Both the position numbers and the translations under genes were made by a program. Below, piece by piece: positions 8,887-16,595 of a stretch of DNA of 64,000 bases (positions are counted from its first letter, which is position 1; every line of letters begins with the position of its first letter). Source of the DNA: Planctomycetota bacterium (GTDB lineage Bacteria; Planctomycetota; UBA1135; UBA2386). The stretch lies in NCBI GenBank assembly GCA_016713175.1, contig JADJPQ010000006.1:1-64000 (forward strand), given 5' to 3'. The notes below the pieces were generated by a model. It did not search any database. It saw nothing but the letters and a program-made list of their open reading frames with translations, and was not told the origin of the DNA.

Positions 8887-9095
8887 TTCCACCTGGCCCG
8901 CATCGAGGGTCGGTGGCAGATTGTCAACGTGATCTGGCAGAGCCCGCCGCGACGTCGATAGCACGACGCGGCGTCGCGCCCAGGGTTGAGCGCAGCGCCG
9001 AGCGCTCAGGACCCGGGTCATGGGATGCGCGCCAAATCGCGCGCCAGGTTTCGCGGATGTTGCGCCCACGGCTCGGCAATCCGGGTCCGGGTCGA

Positions 9096-9150
9096 GGGAC
9101 CAGGGAAGTCCGCCACGACGACGAACACTCGAGCCGCAGCGGCAGCCCGT
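9096..9150 (-). repeat. Direct repeat copy C (55 bp)
   Basis: This 55-base block matches the core of copies A and B (B: 12351-12405) with two differences. It lies in the same orientation between the convergent ends of the serine hydrolase and the 9205-10029 gene. It encodes the same peptide core (GLPLRLECSSSWRT) on the minus strand but sits in no supported gene. The flanks do not match the other copies. Confidence 0.75.
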
Positions 9151-9204
9151 CTCGACCGTTTGGCGGGGCTATGGTGGGGGCGAGCCGGATACGGTCAACG
9201 CGCG

Positions 9205-10029
9205 TCATCGTCGCAATACAACCGAAGACAGCCACCGTTGCTCGTCGATTTCGATATCGCGTGGTAGATTCTGTTCAGCCCAGCGCGCATCCGCGCTCCT
9301 CTTCTGCGCAAGCTGCCTCCGCTCCTCCAATGGTCGGGAATTGAAATCCCAAACGATCTCGTTCAACCACAAGCCACGCTTGGCGGCAACGGATTCTGCC
9401 GCATCGGCGATACGCGGATCCGAGTCGATGAAAATGTGGACAGCGCCTGCTACGCCGTTGGCCGTGCAGCCTACGACCAAGCAAGGCAAAGCGCCGGGTG
9501 TCGCGTCGGCGCCGCGTAAACCGGGTTTCTCCCCTGATACTACGAACTCATATCGTCCTTTCCTGAAAGCCTCAATATAGGCCTCCTCCATCACCAACCT
9601 GTAGAAGACCTCGGCTTCGCGGTAATCTGCCTCGGACCTTACCCGATTCGATGCATTCTCCGCGAGAGCGCGACTGAAATGCGCATTGATCTTCCGAGTC
9701 GCTCGCGCAATCCTTCGCTCCAGCCCCTGCGTGACCGAGACTGAGTTGCTATCATTGAGCAGCCGCGAGCCGGCCAGTGAAGCCGCCGGGGAATCCGGAT
9801 CTCGAGCCGTGCTCGCAGTCAGTTGACTTGACCTTGCATGGACGGACTCTCGTTCACCGTCTCGAGTCGGTTGCATCGCTGCGGGACGCGTCGCATCGCT
9901 CGCAGACTCCGACCCTGAGTTGCCTTGCGGGACCATGTGTGGCAGAGTCACGCCCAAGTAGGCGCTGGCGCCCGTCAACAAAACAACCGCAGCCACGATT
10001 GCGATGAAGAGACGGCGCCGCATTAGCAT
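9205..10029 (-). CDS. Membrane-anchored protein of unknown function, coupled to the sigma-like gene
   Basis: I do not recognise the family. The 274-residue protein starts MLMRRRLFIAIVAAVVLLTG, a signal anchor at about residues 7-25, followed by a Ser/Thr/Asp-rich linker to about residue 95 and a C-terminal domain of about 170 residues. That domain includes GLERRIARATRKINAHF, a Cys pair in LPCLVVGCTANGVAGAV, and VHIFIDSDPRIADAA. Its ATG overlaps the stop of the preceding sigma-like gene (ATGCTAA), so translation was coupled. By position it could be an anti-sigma or sigma-dependent membrane protein, but no zinc-finger anti-sigma motif is visible. By eye the region is less GC-rich than its neighbours, which hints at acquisition by transfer. 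Confidence 0.65.
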   Translation of the reverse strand: MLMRRRLFIAIVAAVVLLTGASAYLGVTLPHMVPQGNSGSESASDATRPAAMQPTRDGERESVHARSSQLTASTARDPDSPAASLAGSRLLNDSNSVSVTQGLERRIARATRKINAHFSRALAENASNRVRSEADYREAEVFYRLVMEEAYIEAFRKGRYEFVVSGEKPGLRGADATPGALPCLVVGCTANGVAGAVHIFIDSDPRIADAAESVAAKRGLWLNEIVWDFNSRPLEERRQLAQKRSADARWAEQNLPRDIEIDEQRWLSSVVLRR

Positions 10030-10386
10030 AACGTCTCCGGGGCAGGGTCACCGATACATACGAGGCGGCACAAATCGTCGAGAACCAACCGCAGCCACTT
10101 CTGCAGTCTCTTCCGGCTTTCCTTGATGGACTTTACATCGCGGCCAAGCGCCCTGGCAAGGCCTCTACTCGTGCGAACGCCCACTTGGATGAGGTCGAGC
10201 AATCGACACCAGGCTTCCGTGGGCACCGATCCCATCGAAATCAGATCCTTGGACCACGCGCCGCGGCTCGCTGAAGCTTGCTGCGGTGCGGCCAACTCGC
10301 TCGTCACACCGTCCATGGATGTTTCACGCGAGCGGCTGCGAAACTGATCCGTGGTTCTGCGCCGAGCGATCGTCAGCGCCAAGGCC

Positions 10387-10417
10387 CTGGGCGACGGGTC
10401 TGGCTCTGTCCCTGAGC
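10387..10417. repeat. Left end of insertion sequence: target duplication plus terminal inverted repeat
   Basis: CTGGGCGAC at 10387-10395 is the left copy of the 9-bp target duplication. The 22-base terminal inverted repeat follows at 10396-10417 (GGGTCTGGCTCTG, then TCCCTGAGC). It is mirrored at the right end with one mismatch. Confidence 0.88.
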
Positions 10418-12015
10418 GGCAGTTGATTTTCATGCGGCCCTCGTTCGCACGGAAGTGCGCTGGGTAGCGAAGAGCTTCTCCATGGCGCCATCCCAACGAT
10501 CGCTGAGCGCAAGAGCGCGCAGTTCCAGCACGTGATTCCCGGTAGGGACATGCCAGCGCGCGCCACACCGCTTCATGCGCAGCCCGATGAGCGTCTTGCA
10601 GGTCGCCTCGACTGTGCCGGTGCCGACCGGGAAGCCCCACCAGAGCGCGCCCGCGTAGTTCATGCGGTCGGCGTGGTTGGTCAGATAGGTGATGGCGTCG
10701 TGGACCGGCTGCTGGCCGTCGACGGTGACATCCTCACGGCCCGAGGCGTGAAGCTGGTCGCGAATGGTGGCCGCAGCATCGCGGCGGTGCCGCAACAGCT
10801 GTCGCCACTGTTCGAGCAGTTCCTCGGCTGCCGGCTTGCTCGCGGTCAGGAGTCTGGCAGCGGGGCCAGCTTCTCGATCAGGTGCCAGAGGTCGATGAGC
10901 TGGGTCGCCTTGCCGAACACGCTGGTCGGGAAGTTGGCTTCGAGCAGGTTCCACAGTTCGGGGGCACCGTCAGCAAGCAGAATGAGGCGCAGCTTCTTGC
11001 GGCGCTTCTCGAGCAAACGCAGCACATCGTTGGCGATCTGGTTGCAGAGGCTCTGGGGGTCGAGTCCCGGCATCAGTCCTCGACGGAGTGTATGCATGGC
11101 CTTGCCGTCCTTGTCGTGGATGGTCACGGTGGCGCAATACGCCATCCGGAACACCCTGACCACGTTCCGCTTAGGCGCGTCCTTGCGCGGTCGGCCCCCG
11201 CGGACGCTGCGCCGGTTCCTCCATCGGCACCGCCGCTCGATCCAACGACACGCTGATCGACGCCGCGCCTCTTGGGATCTTGAACTCCCCGATCGAGCAA
11301 ATCGCCTCGATATCTGCATGCTCTTGCCGCCAGATCTCGCCCACTGCATGCGCGACGCGTTCAAAACTCGCACGCGAGTACGGCAGCCGAGCAAGCAGTT
11401 TGGTCGCCTCGACCGCCTCTCGCGACGTCCCTTGCTGGACGTAGTACGCCATGGCCTGCGCAGTCCGTGGCAACCAGCCGTCGCCGATTGCGCCGATGCG
11501 CAGGCCGACCACATCGATCGTTGGCCCGTTGCGCTCGCCGAGGAGTCGATACAGCGGTCGCGGAAAACTGCATGGTCCGGTCATCGACCGGTAGGTGCCG
11601 ACGCCCTCGGCGACACGCGCGTACTCGTTGCCTTGCACAACGACGCGGGGTGCGTCCATGACCGCAGCCTTCAGCGTGCACTCGTGAACTGCGGTTTCGA
11701 CCTCAGCGACCAACTCGGCGATCTCGTCCTCGATCTTCCCGTAGTCGATCGTTCTGCCGTCGTGGCTCACGTCAGCAGCCACCTTGGCCGTTCGCTTCAG
11801 CAAGCGTCGCACCGATTCGAGCAGGGGCTTGAGGTTGGCGGGGCCGTTGACGACGATCTTGGCGGCCGCAACGCTGCGGCTTCGCCTCTCCGCGGATACG
11901 GTTTGCATCCTTCATCCGATAGGGAGAGGCGATTTCTTGTACAAGTACCATATTTACAACAGCTTGCGTGCGTCGACGGAGAACGGACCGGTTGCTCAGG
12001 GGCAGAGCCAGACCC
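10396..12015 (-). mobile_element. ISKra4-family insertion sequence, about 1.62 kb
   Basis: The element is bounded by 22-bp terminal inverted repeats (10396-10417 and 11994-12015, one mismatch), themselves flanked by an identical 9-bp direct repeat CTGGGCGAC (10387-10395 and 12016-12024). It carries one transposase gene on the minus strand, with about 30 bases between the stop and the left repeat. The perfect target duplication indicates a recent insertion without later rearrangement. It interrupts an ECF-sigma-like gene. The family is assigned from transposase motifs. Confidence 0.88.
10430..11908 (-). pseudogene. ISKra4-family transposase (two frame breaks)
   Basis: Three overlapping frames together encode about 490 residues. 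Frame one (11908 to about 11195) starts MQTVSAERRSRSVAAAKIVV and reaches SVSLDRAAVPMEEPAQ, with the catalytic-type Asp of the family. Frame two carries GRPRKDAPKR, FRMAYCATVTIHDKDGKAMH, LADGAPELWNLLEANF and DLWHLIEKLA (second Asp and the DxWH motif). Frame three has AITYLTNHADRMNYA, GFPVGTGTVEATCKTLIGLR and MKRCGARW (the family's final Glu in VEA). The breaks fall in a GGGGG run near 11205 and a CCCC run near 10868. Gaining or losing one base at each restores a single frame. So the gene may be intact in the cell, naturally broken, or expressed by slippage. Confidence 0.85.
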
Positions 12016-12024
12016 CTGGGCGAC
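11994..12024. repeat. Right end of insertion sequence: terminal inverted repeat plus target duplication
   Basis: The 22-base inverted repeat at 11994-12015 mirrors the left end with one mismatch. It is followed at 12016-12024 by CTGGGCGAC, the second copy of the 9-bp target duplication. Confidence 0.88.
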
Positions 12025-12209
12025 TCGATCTCTTGACCTGATAGGACACAGGCGAACACCCAGAACGCCGGCGGCTGCAGCATCCGCGCACTCGACGGCC
12101 TGTGCGCAACCGCGCAAGCTGTGCAGTGTCCATCCAAACAAGTCCTGGTAGAGGCGATCTTCTGGCTGCACGTTTCTCTCCCGAGAAGTGCCCATCTTGG
12201 GGACACGGC

Positions 12210-12237
12210 ATTGTATCGTTCCCACGGTCCTTTGCAA
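12210..12237 (-). promoter_or_regulatory. Sigma-70-like promoter of the split sigma gene
   Basis: On the minus strand TTGCAA (12232-12237) and TACAAT (12210-12215) are separated by 16 bases. They lie just upstream of the ATG at 12195. This is a good vegetative promoter match and the only one close to a start in this accessory segment. Confidence 0.5.
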
Positions 12238-12254
12238 CCCTCGGCGGGGCGATG

Positions 12255-12425
12255 GACTTGGGTTGTTTGGGTTCTCGGGTTCCTTTCGCAACAGCCGTTA
12301 CGTCCGTCGCCACCATGAGCCAACGCGGTCCTCGGTCCGCTCGGCATACGGGACCAGGGTAGTCCGCCACGACGACGAACACTCGAGCCGCAGCGGCAGT
12401 CCGTTCAACAGCATCTGCAACCGCG
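12255..12425 (-). repeat. Direct repeat copy B (3' end of methyltransferase gene and flank)
   Basis: About 170 bases nearly identical to 5688-5857 (six differences) and, in its core, to 9096-9150. It includes the last roughly 40 codons of the methyltransferase gene, its TAA at 12298, and 43 bases beyond. A further block at 12567-12598, inside the gene, matches 5858-5889. Being the copy within an intact gene, it is probably the parent of copies A and C. Confidence 0.82.
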
Positions 12426-13134
12426 TAAACTCCGCCCCGGTCTGGTTGACGACGAGCAGCACGCCTCCGGGCCGCAACCTCTCGGCCGCGCGCTCCAGCA
12501 GCCGGCGCGGTTGCAGCACCCGCAGCGGCAACCCCCACCGCAGCAATGGATACGCGGTCAGGAATGGGAACAGCATCGACACGAAGTCCTGCGTCGGCAA
12601 CGACATGCGGGTGAAGTCGTCGACCTGATACTCCACGCCCGCACCCGCCAACGACGCATGCGCGCGACCATGCGCCGCCCGGGTCGAACCGTCCGGATAA
12701 CGCCCATGGCCATCGATTTCGACGCCGGTCAGTGCCACCCAACCACCACCCGCGCGAGCGAGGAAACGCTGCAACGCCGTCGCGTACTGGAACGGCCCTG
12801 AGCCGACGTCGACCGCGTGGAACACCCTACCCACCTTACCCGCCAGCGGCACCGCCGAACGTTCCAGCAGGTCGAGCAGCGCCACGTTCTCCGCATAGTG
12901 CAGCTGCGACGACGTCCCGCGCAGTCGCGCCAGTTCGTAGCGATCACACAGTTCCCGTTCGCGCCGCGCAGCCGCTTGCCGTTCGCCGGCAGCCAGATGA
13001 CCAAACAGCTGGTCCTTCCCTTCGTTCACGACCTGCGCCACCCCGCCACCGGCCCGGCGCTGCCGCAGCGCGAACCGCAACGAGTTGCCGGGGGCACGCA
13101 ACAACGCCAGTGCCCGCACGATCGCCGAAGCCAT
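12298..13134 (-). CDS. Class I SAM-dependent methyltransferase-like protein
   Basis: 278 residues. The Rossmann-type SAM-binding core is visible: motif I HAVDVGSGPFQYATALQRFL (about residues 105-125), then an acidic strand end TGVEIDGHGRY, and the post-motif strand LRPGGVLLVVNQTG. N-terminal residues 1-90 are arginine-rich and helical, with LHYAENVALLDLLERSAVPL before the core. The substrate is not evident. Its terminal segment (NGLPLRLECSSSWRTTLVPY onwards) and 3' flank recur as repeats A and C elsewhere in the window. The start at 13134 and the caspase-like gene at 13241 are divergent with about 106 bases between them, so they may share a promoter region. Confidence 0.72.
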   Translation of the reverse strand: MASAIVRALALLRAPGNSLRFALRQRRAGGGVAQVVNEGKDQLFGHLAAGERQAAARRERELCDRYELARLRGTSSQLHYAENVALLDLLERSAVPLAGKVGRVFHAVDVGSGPFQYATALQRFLARAGGGWVALTGVEIDGHGRYPDGSTRAAHGRAHASLAGAGVEYQVDDFTRMSLPTQDFVSMLFPFLTAYPLLRWGLPLRVLQPRRLLERAAERLRPGGVLLVVNQTGAEFTRLQMLLNGLPLRLECSSSWRTTLVPYAERTEDRVGSWWRRT

Positions 13135-13240
13135 GCCGCATCGATCGGCCGGCGAGGCACCCCACCTTCAGGAACATGCCACCGGCGACCAGCCCATGGG
13201 AAGATGCCGAGCGCCCCGGAGTCTGAGCCGACCGTATCCC

Positions 13241-15424
13241 ATGCGCCTCCCCATCGCCGTCACCCTGCTCGCCGTCACCCTGCTCGCCGCCACCGCCGCC
13301 GCCCAGACCGCCGACTACGTCGTGCTCGCCGCGTTCGCCGCCAGCGATCCGTTCGACGCGCCGGCCCAGACGCTCGCCAGGCACCGCCAGGCGACACTGC
13401 TCCGCTTCGACCCGCAGCACCTCGACCCGGTCCGCGCCGCGCTCCGCGAGGCGAAGCCGAAAAACGTCGCGCTGGTGCTCCGCCCCGACCAGCTGGACTT
13501 TCCGTTCGCGCGCCGCTTCCTGCAACTCGCCACCGAGATCGACGACGATCCGTTCGTCGACTTCGCCTTCGGCTACATCACTGGCCGCACCGCCGCCGAT
13601 GCCGAAGCCCTGGTGACGGCAGGGGTCCGCCGCCAACCGGAGGCCGTCGAACGCGTCGCCAGCGTCGCCGGTGGCGCCGAACGGTCGCAGAGCTCGACGA
13701 TGCCACATGGCCTGCGGCGGACGGGCATTCCCGGCCTGCAGCTCTGGTCCGCCGGTGCCGAGCGTTTTCCCGAACAGGGCCGCGACCGCGAGTTCCTGGC
13801 GAGGAACCTCGGCAAGATCGCCGGCGCCGATGCCGTGACGTTCATCGGCCATGGCATGCCGAATGAAGTCGTCGGCGGCCCGACGCCGGCCGAACTGAAG
13901 GACCTGAAGCTGACCGACGCCGTCGTGCTGAACGTCGCGTGCTACACCGGCGTCACCGAACGTTGGTTCGAAGAGGACTATCAGCATGGCTTGTGGCGCC
14001 AACGCACGGTCGCCGCCGAGGACAGTTTCTGCCTCGCGCTGCTGCGAACCGGCGTCGTCGGCTACACCGCCTACGTGTGCCCGCGCCCGGCCGGTCCGGA
14101 GCTCGACACCGATCTGGCGGCCCTGCTGGCGAGCGGCGCGTCGCTGGGCGAGGCGCGGCGCCGCGATTACGACAAGACGGTGCTCGGCTATCTGGGCTTT
14201 GGCCACGAGCGGCTTGTGCTGGCGGCGATCCAGGATGGCGACAAGCTCGCGCCCGGTCGCGATGCGGTGCACGACATCATGCTCGAAGGCGCGACCGGCG
14301 GCGTGCTGTTCGGCGATCCGGCGGTCGTGCCGTTCGTGCCGCGGCCCGCCGACGAACTGGTCGCCATCGAGGTCGAGACGATCGGCGACGGCCTGCGCGT
14401 CGACGTCGAAGTCCCGGCAGCGGCGCTGTTCCTGCAGTGCAATGATCCGACCGCGCGTTTCGACGGCCAGATGGCGATGAAGGTCCATGCGCGGGTCCCG
14501 CTCGGTGATCGGCACGTACGCGACGTCGTCGTCGACTCGCTGCAGGTCGGCCGCGCGCGGCTGCCGCATCGCGTGCTTTGGGCCATCGAGGAGGACCAGG
14601 GCCAGCGCTTCGTGCAGCTGAAAGTCAACTTCGCCCGTAGCGAACGGTTGCGCGGCAACCTGGCGTTGACCGCCCGCGTGCTGACGACGGCCGACGCCGC
14701 AGCGGGGCAACGGCGCGGCGGCCAGGTGCTGCGGCCACCGCCGCCGCCGGCCGATGTGAAGGTGCGCGCGATCACCGACGCGATGCGCGAACGCGCGGCG
14801 GCGCGGCGCGTGTCGGCAGCGGCGTTGCAGGCGGCGATCGACGCGACCGCGCACGGACTCGGCGACGCGGACGCACCCGCCGATGCCGTGCCGCGGCTGG
14901 CGGGCTTTGGCCGCGAGGGCTTCCAGGCGCTTTGCGTGCTGCTCGAAGTCGGCCACACGCACGGTGGTTCCTGGCGGCTGTTCCGCGAGACCTGGCAACC
15001 CGGCGACGAACGCGAACTGCTGGCGCTGGCGAGCGGCGACCCGTTGCCGAACTGGGCGCAATGGACCGCGATCGAGGCGCTGGGCATCGCCGACACGCCC
15101 GAGGTGCGCAACTGGGTGCGCGACCGGTTGAGCGCCGAGACCGACGCCGGCCTGTGGATGTCACTGGCCAACGCCGCGGCGCATCTCGGCGCCCGGGAGC
15201 ACGCCAAGGCGATCGGCGCGCGCGTGCTCGAGTTCCGCGAGGATTGGTCGGGAGTGGAACCGTACCTGCTCGCATCGTTGGCGGAACTCGGCGGCGACGA
15301 CGCCATCGCGGCCCTGGAGGCCATTGCGGCGCACGCCGAAGCCAAGACCTGGCAGCAGGCGTTGCAATACCTCGACCGGTTGGCGCCCGAAGCTGCCGCC
15401 CGCGCGCGGGCAGCCCGCAAGTAG
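13241..15424 (+). CDS. Secreted caspase/gingipain-fold (clan CD) peptidase-like protein with helical-repeat tail
   Basis: 727 residues. Signal peptide 1-21 (cleavage AAA/Q). Residues about 25-370 look like a C25/caspase-type alpha/beta fold: AVTFIGHGMPNEV puts a His at 204 and AVVLNVACYTGV a Cys at 234. This is the His-Gly ... Ala-Cys dyad spacing typical of clan CD cysteine peptidases and CHAT-type domains. A block GGVLFGDPAVVPF, resembling the conserved 'xLxGDPALxL' of C25 peptidases, follows near residue 360. A beta-rich segment comes next, and about 250 C-terminal residues are alanine/arginine-rich helical repeats of HEAT type. The N-terminal strand units are typical of the gingipain catalytic half. 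Activity is inferred from the dyad and the GDP motif. No self-processing site can be predicted. It is divergent from the methyltransferase. Confidence 0.72.
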   Translation: MRLPIAVTLLAVTLLAATAAAQTADYVVLAAFAASDPFDAPAQTLARHRQATLLRFDPQHLDPVRAALREAKPKNVALVLRPDQLDFPFARRFLQLATEIDDDPFVDFAFGYITGRTAADAEALVTAGVRRQPEAVERVASVAGGAERSQSSTMPHGLRRTGIPGLQLWSAGAERFPEQGRDREFLARNLGKIAGADAVTFIGHGMPNEVVGGPTPAELKDLKLTDAVVLNVACYTGVTERWFEEDYQHGLWRQRTVAAEDSFCLALLRTGVVGYTAYVCPRPAGPELDTDLAALLASGASLGEARRRDYDKTVLGYLGFGHERLVLAAIQDGDKLAPGRDAVHDIMLEGATGGVLFGDPAVVPFVPRPADELVAIEVETIGDGLRVDVEVPAAALFLQCNDPTARFDGQMAMKVHARVPLGDRHVRDVVVDSLQVGRARLPHRVLWAIEEDQGQRFVQLKVNFARSERLRGNLALTARVLTTADAAAGQRRGGQVLRPPPPPADVKVRAITDAMRERAAARRVSAAALQAAIDATAHGLGDADAPADAVPRLAGFGREGFQALCVLLEVGHTHGGSWRLFRETWQPGDERELLALASGDPLPNWAQWTAIEALGIADTPEVRNWVRDRLSAETDAGLWMSLANAAAHLGAREHAKAIGARVLEFREDWSGVEPYLLASLAELGGDDAIAALEAIAAHAEAKTWQQALQYLDRLAPEAAARARAARK

Positions 15425-15427
15425 CGC

Positions 15428-16492
15428 CTACTTGCCGCCGTCGGTCTTCTTCGGCGCATCCACCGGCGCCTCAGCCTTCGGCTTCTTCGCCGCTGCCTCC
15501 AGCGCCTCCAGCGCCGCCTTCGGGTCCTTGCCTTGCAGCGCGGCGCCGACGAACTGCAGCGACTGCGCCAGGTTGTCCTTCATCGTCGGACTGCTCCACG
15601 CGTGGCCGCCGCCTTCGATCGTCCGGAAGCAGTGCGCGAGGCCCTTCTCGGTCATCAACGCATCGAGCCGCTGATTGGGTTCGCAGAAGCCGTAGCGATC
15701 CTCGGTGCCGGCGTCGAAGTAGATGTGCATGCCGGCGAACTCCTCGGGCTTGCGCGTGGCGACCAGGCCCATGGGCATCTGTTCCTGCCACTTCGCCTTG
15801 TCGATCGGATCACCGAACACCTTGTCGAGGCCGCGCTGCAGCATCATCTGGGCCTGCCGGGCGTAGCGGTCCGGCAGTTCGGCCGGATCGGCGGGCAGGA
15901 TCGCCGAGGAGTGCACCGCGATCGTGCCAAAGACCTGCGGATGGCGCATCGCGATCTTCATCGCCCCCATGCCGCCCATGCTGACACCCATCACGGCGCG
16001 CTGCGCGCGTTCCTGCCGCAGCCGGTACTTGCCCTGCAGGTGCGTGACCAGATCGCCGACGATCACGTCCTCGATGTCGCCACCGGCTTCACCGTTCATG
16101 TAGGTCGTGCGGCCACCGGGCGAGCGGAACACCACCATCACCAGCGGTGGCAACTTGCCTTCGCCGGCGAGCTTGTCGAGCACTTCGGCACCACCGCCGC
16201 CCTGGAACTCGCCGAAGCCGCCGAAACCGTGCAGCCACAGCACCCATGGGTACTTGGTGTCCTTGTTGGCCTCGTCGGCATAGCCCTTGGGCAGGTAGAT
16301 GCCGTAGCCGGGCTCACCGCGGGTGACCTTGGCGCTGGTGAACGAGCCCTGTTCGAACGTGAAGTTCTCGAGCTTCTGCGGCTCCGCGTCGCGATCGCGA
16401 CCAAAGCGCCCGCCGCCTTCGCGCCCTTGTCGCTGCGCGGCCAGGGTGGTCAACAACGTGAGGAACGTGACAGCGACGGTCAGACGCGACAT
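15428..16492 (-). CDS. Secreted alpha/beta-hydrolase esterase (esterase D / PHB-depolymerase-like)
   Basis: 354 residues. Signal peptide 1-19 (cleavage LAA/Q). A Gly/Arg-rich linker precedes the alpha/beta-hydrolase core. YPWVLWLHGFGG supplies the oxyanion-hole HGF region, VMGVSMGGMGAMK the nucleophile Ser171, YFDAGTEDRYGF the Asp265 and GGGHAWSS the His297. Spacing fits the esterase D/feruloyl-esterase group. The C-terminus is an Ala/Lys-rich tail (ALEALEAAAKKPKAE). The start at 16492 was chosen over 16573 because it begins the signal peptide. It converges with the caspase-like gene, with only three bases between stops. The substrate is probably an ester or acylated polysaccharide outside the cytoplasm. 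Confidence 0.85.
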   Translation of the reverse strand: MSRLTVAVTFLTLLTTLAAQRQGREGGGRFGRDRDAEPQKLENFTFEQGSFTSAKVTRGEPGYGIYLPKGYADEANKDTKYPWVLWLHGFGGFGEFQGGGGAEVLDKLAGEGKLPPLVMVVFRSPGGRTTYMNGEAGGDIEDVIVGDLVTHLQGKYRLRQERAQRAVMGVSMGGMGAMKIAMRHPQVFGTIAVHSSAILPADPAELPDRYARQAQMMLQRGLDKVFGDPIDKAKWQEQMPMGLVATRKPEEFAGMHIYFDAGTEDRYGFCEPNQRLDALMTEKGLAHCFRTIEGGGHAWSSPTMKDNLAQSLQFVGAALQGKDPKAALEALEAAAKKPKAEAPVDAPKKTDGGK

Positions 16493-16595
16493 GCGGAATC
16501 CTGTGGGAGTGGGACGCGGCGATTCTGCGAACCAGAACAGTCGCCGCCAAGCCACCGCCACCGACTGCGCCACGCGAGACGAAGGTGTTACCGCT

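Larger units (their letters stand above)
10023..12195 (-). pseudogene. ECF-sigma-like regulator gene split by an insertion sequence
   Basis: Removing 10396-12015 and one copy of the 9-bp duplication rejoins an open frame of about 184 codons. The 5' part starts at ATG 12195 (MGTSRERNVQPEDRLYQDLFG). After an apparent single-base slip near 12075 it reads AFWVFACVLSGQEIESPR and continues across the junction as ALALTIARRRTTDQFRSRSRE, which resembles sigma region 2.3-2.4 of ECF factors. The 3' part contains a helix-turn-helix-like stretch (RTSRGLARALGRDVKSIKES) in the place of region 4. Similarity is recognisable but divergent. The gene has a good promoter at 12210-12237 and overlaps the downstream membrane-protein gene. 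As sequenced it is inactivated. Confidence 0.6.

Noticed and set aside
8986..9070. Hairpin-forming sequence after the hydrolase gene as terminator
   Set aside because: Short GC-rich inverted repeats occur but no T tract follows; such pairs are common by chance at this composition.
10430..11908. Programmed frameshifting as the sole explanation for the transposase
   Set aside because: Two breaks needing opposite corrections occur, and no slippery heptamer or stimulator is evident. Error or mutation is more likely, though not excluded.
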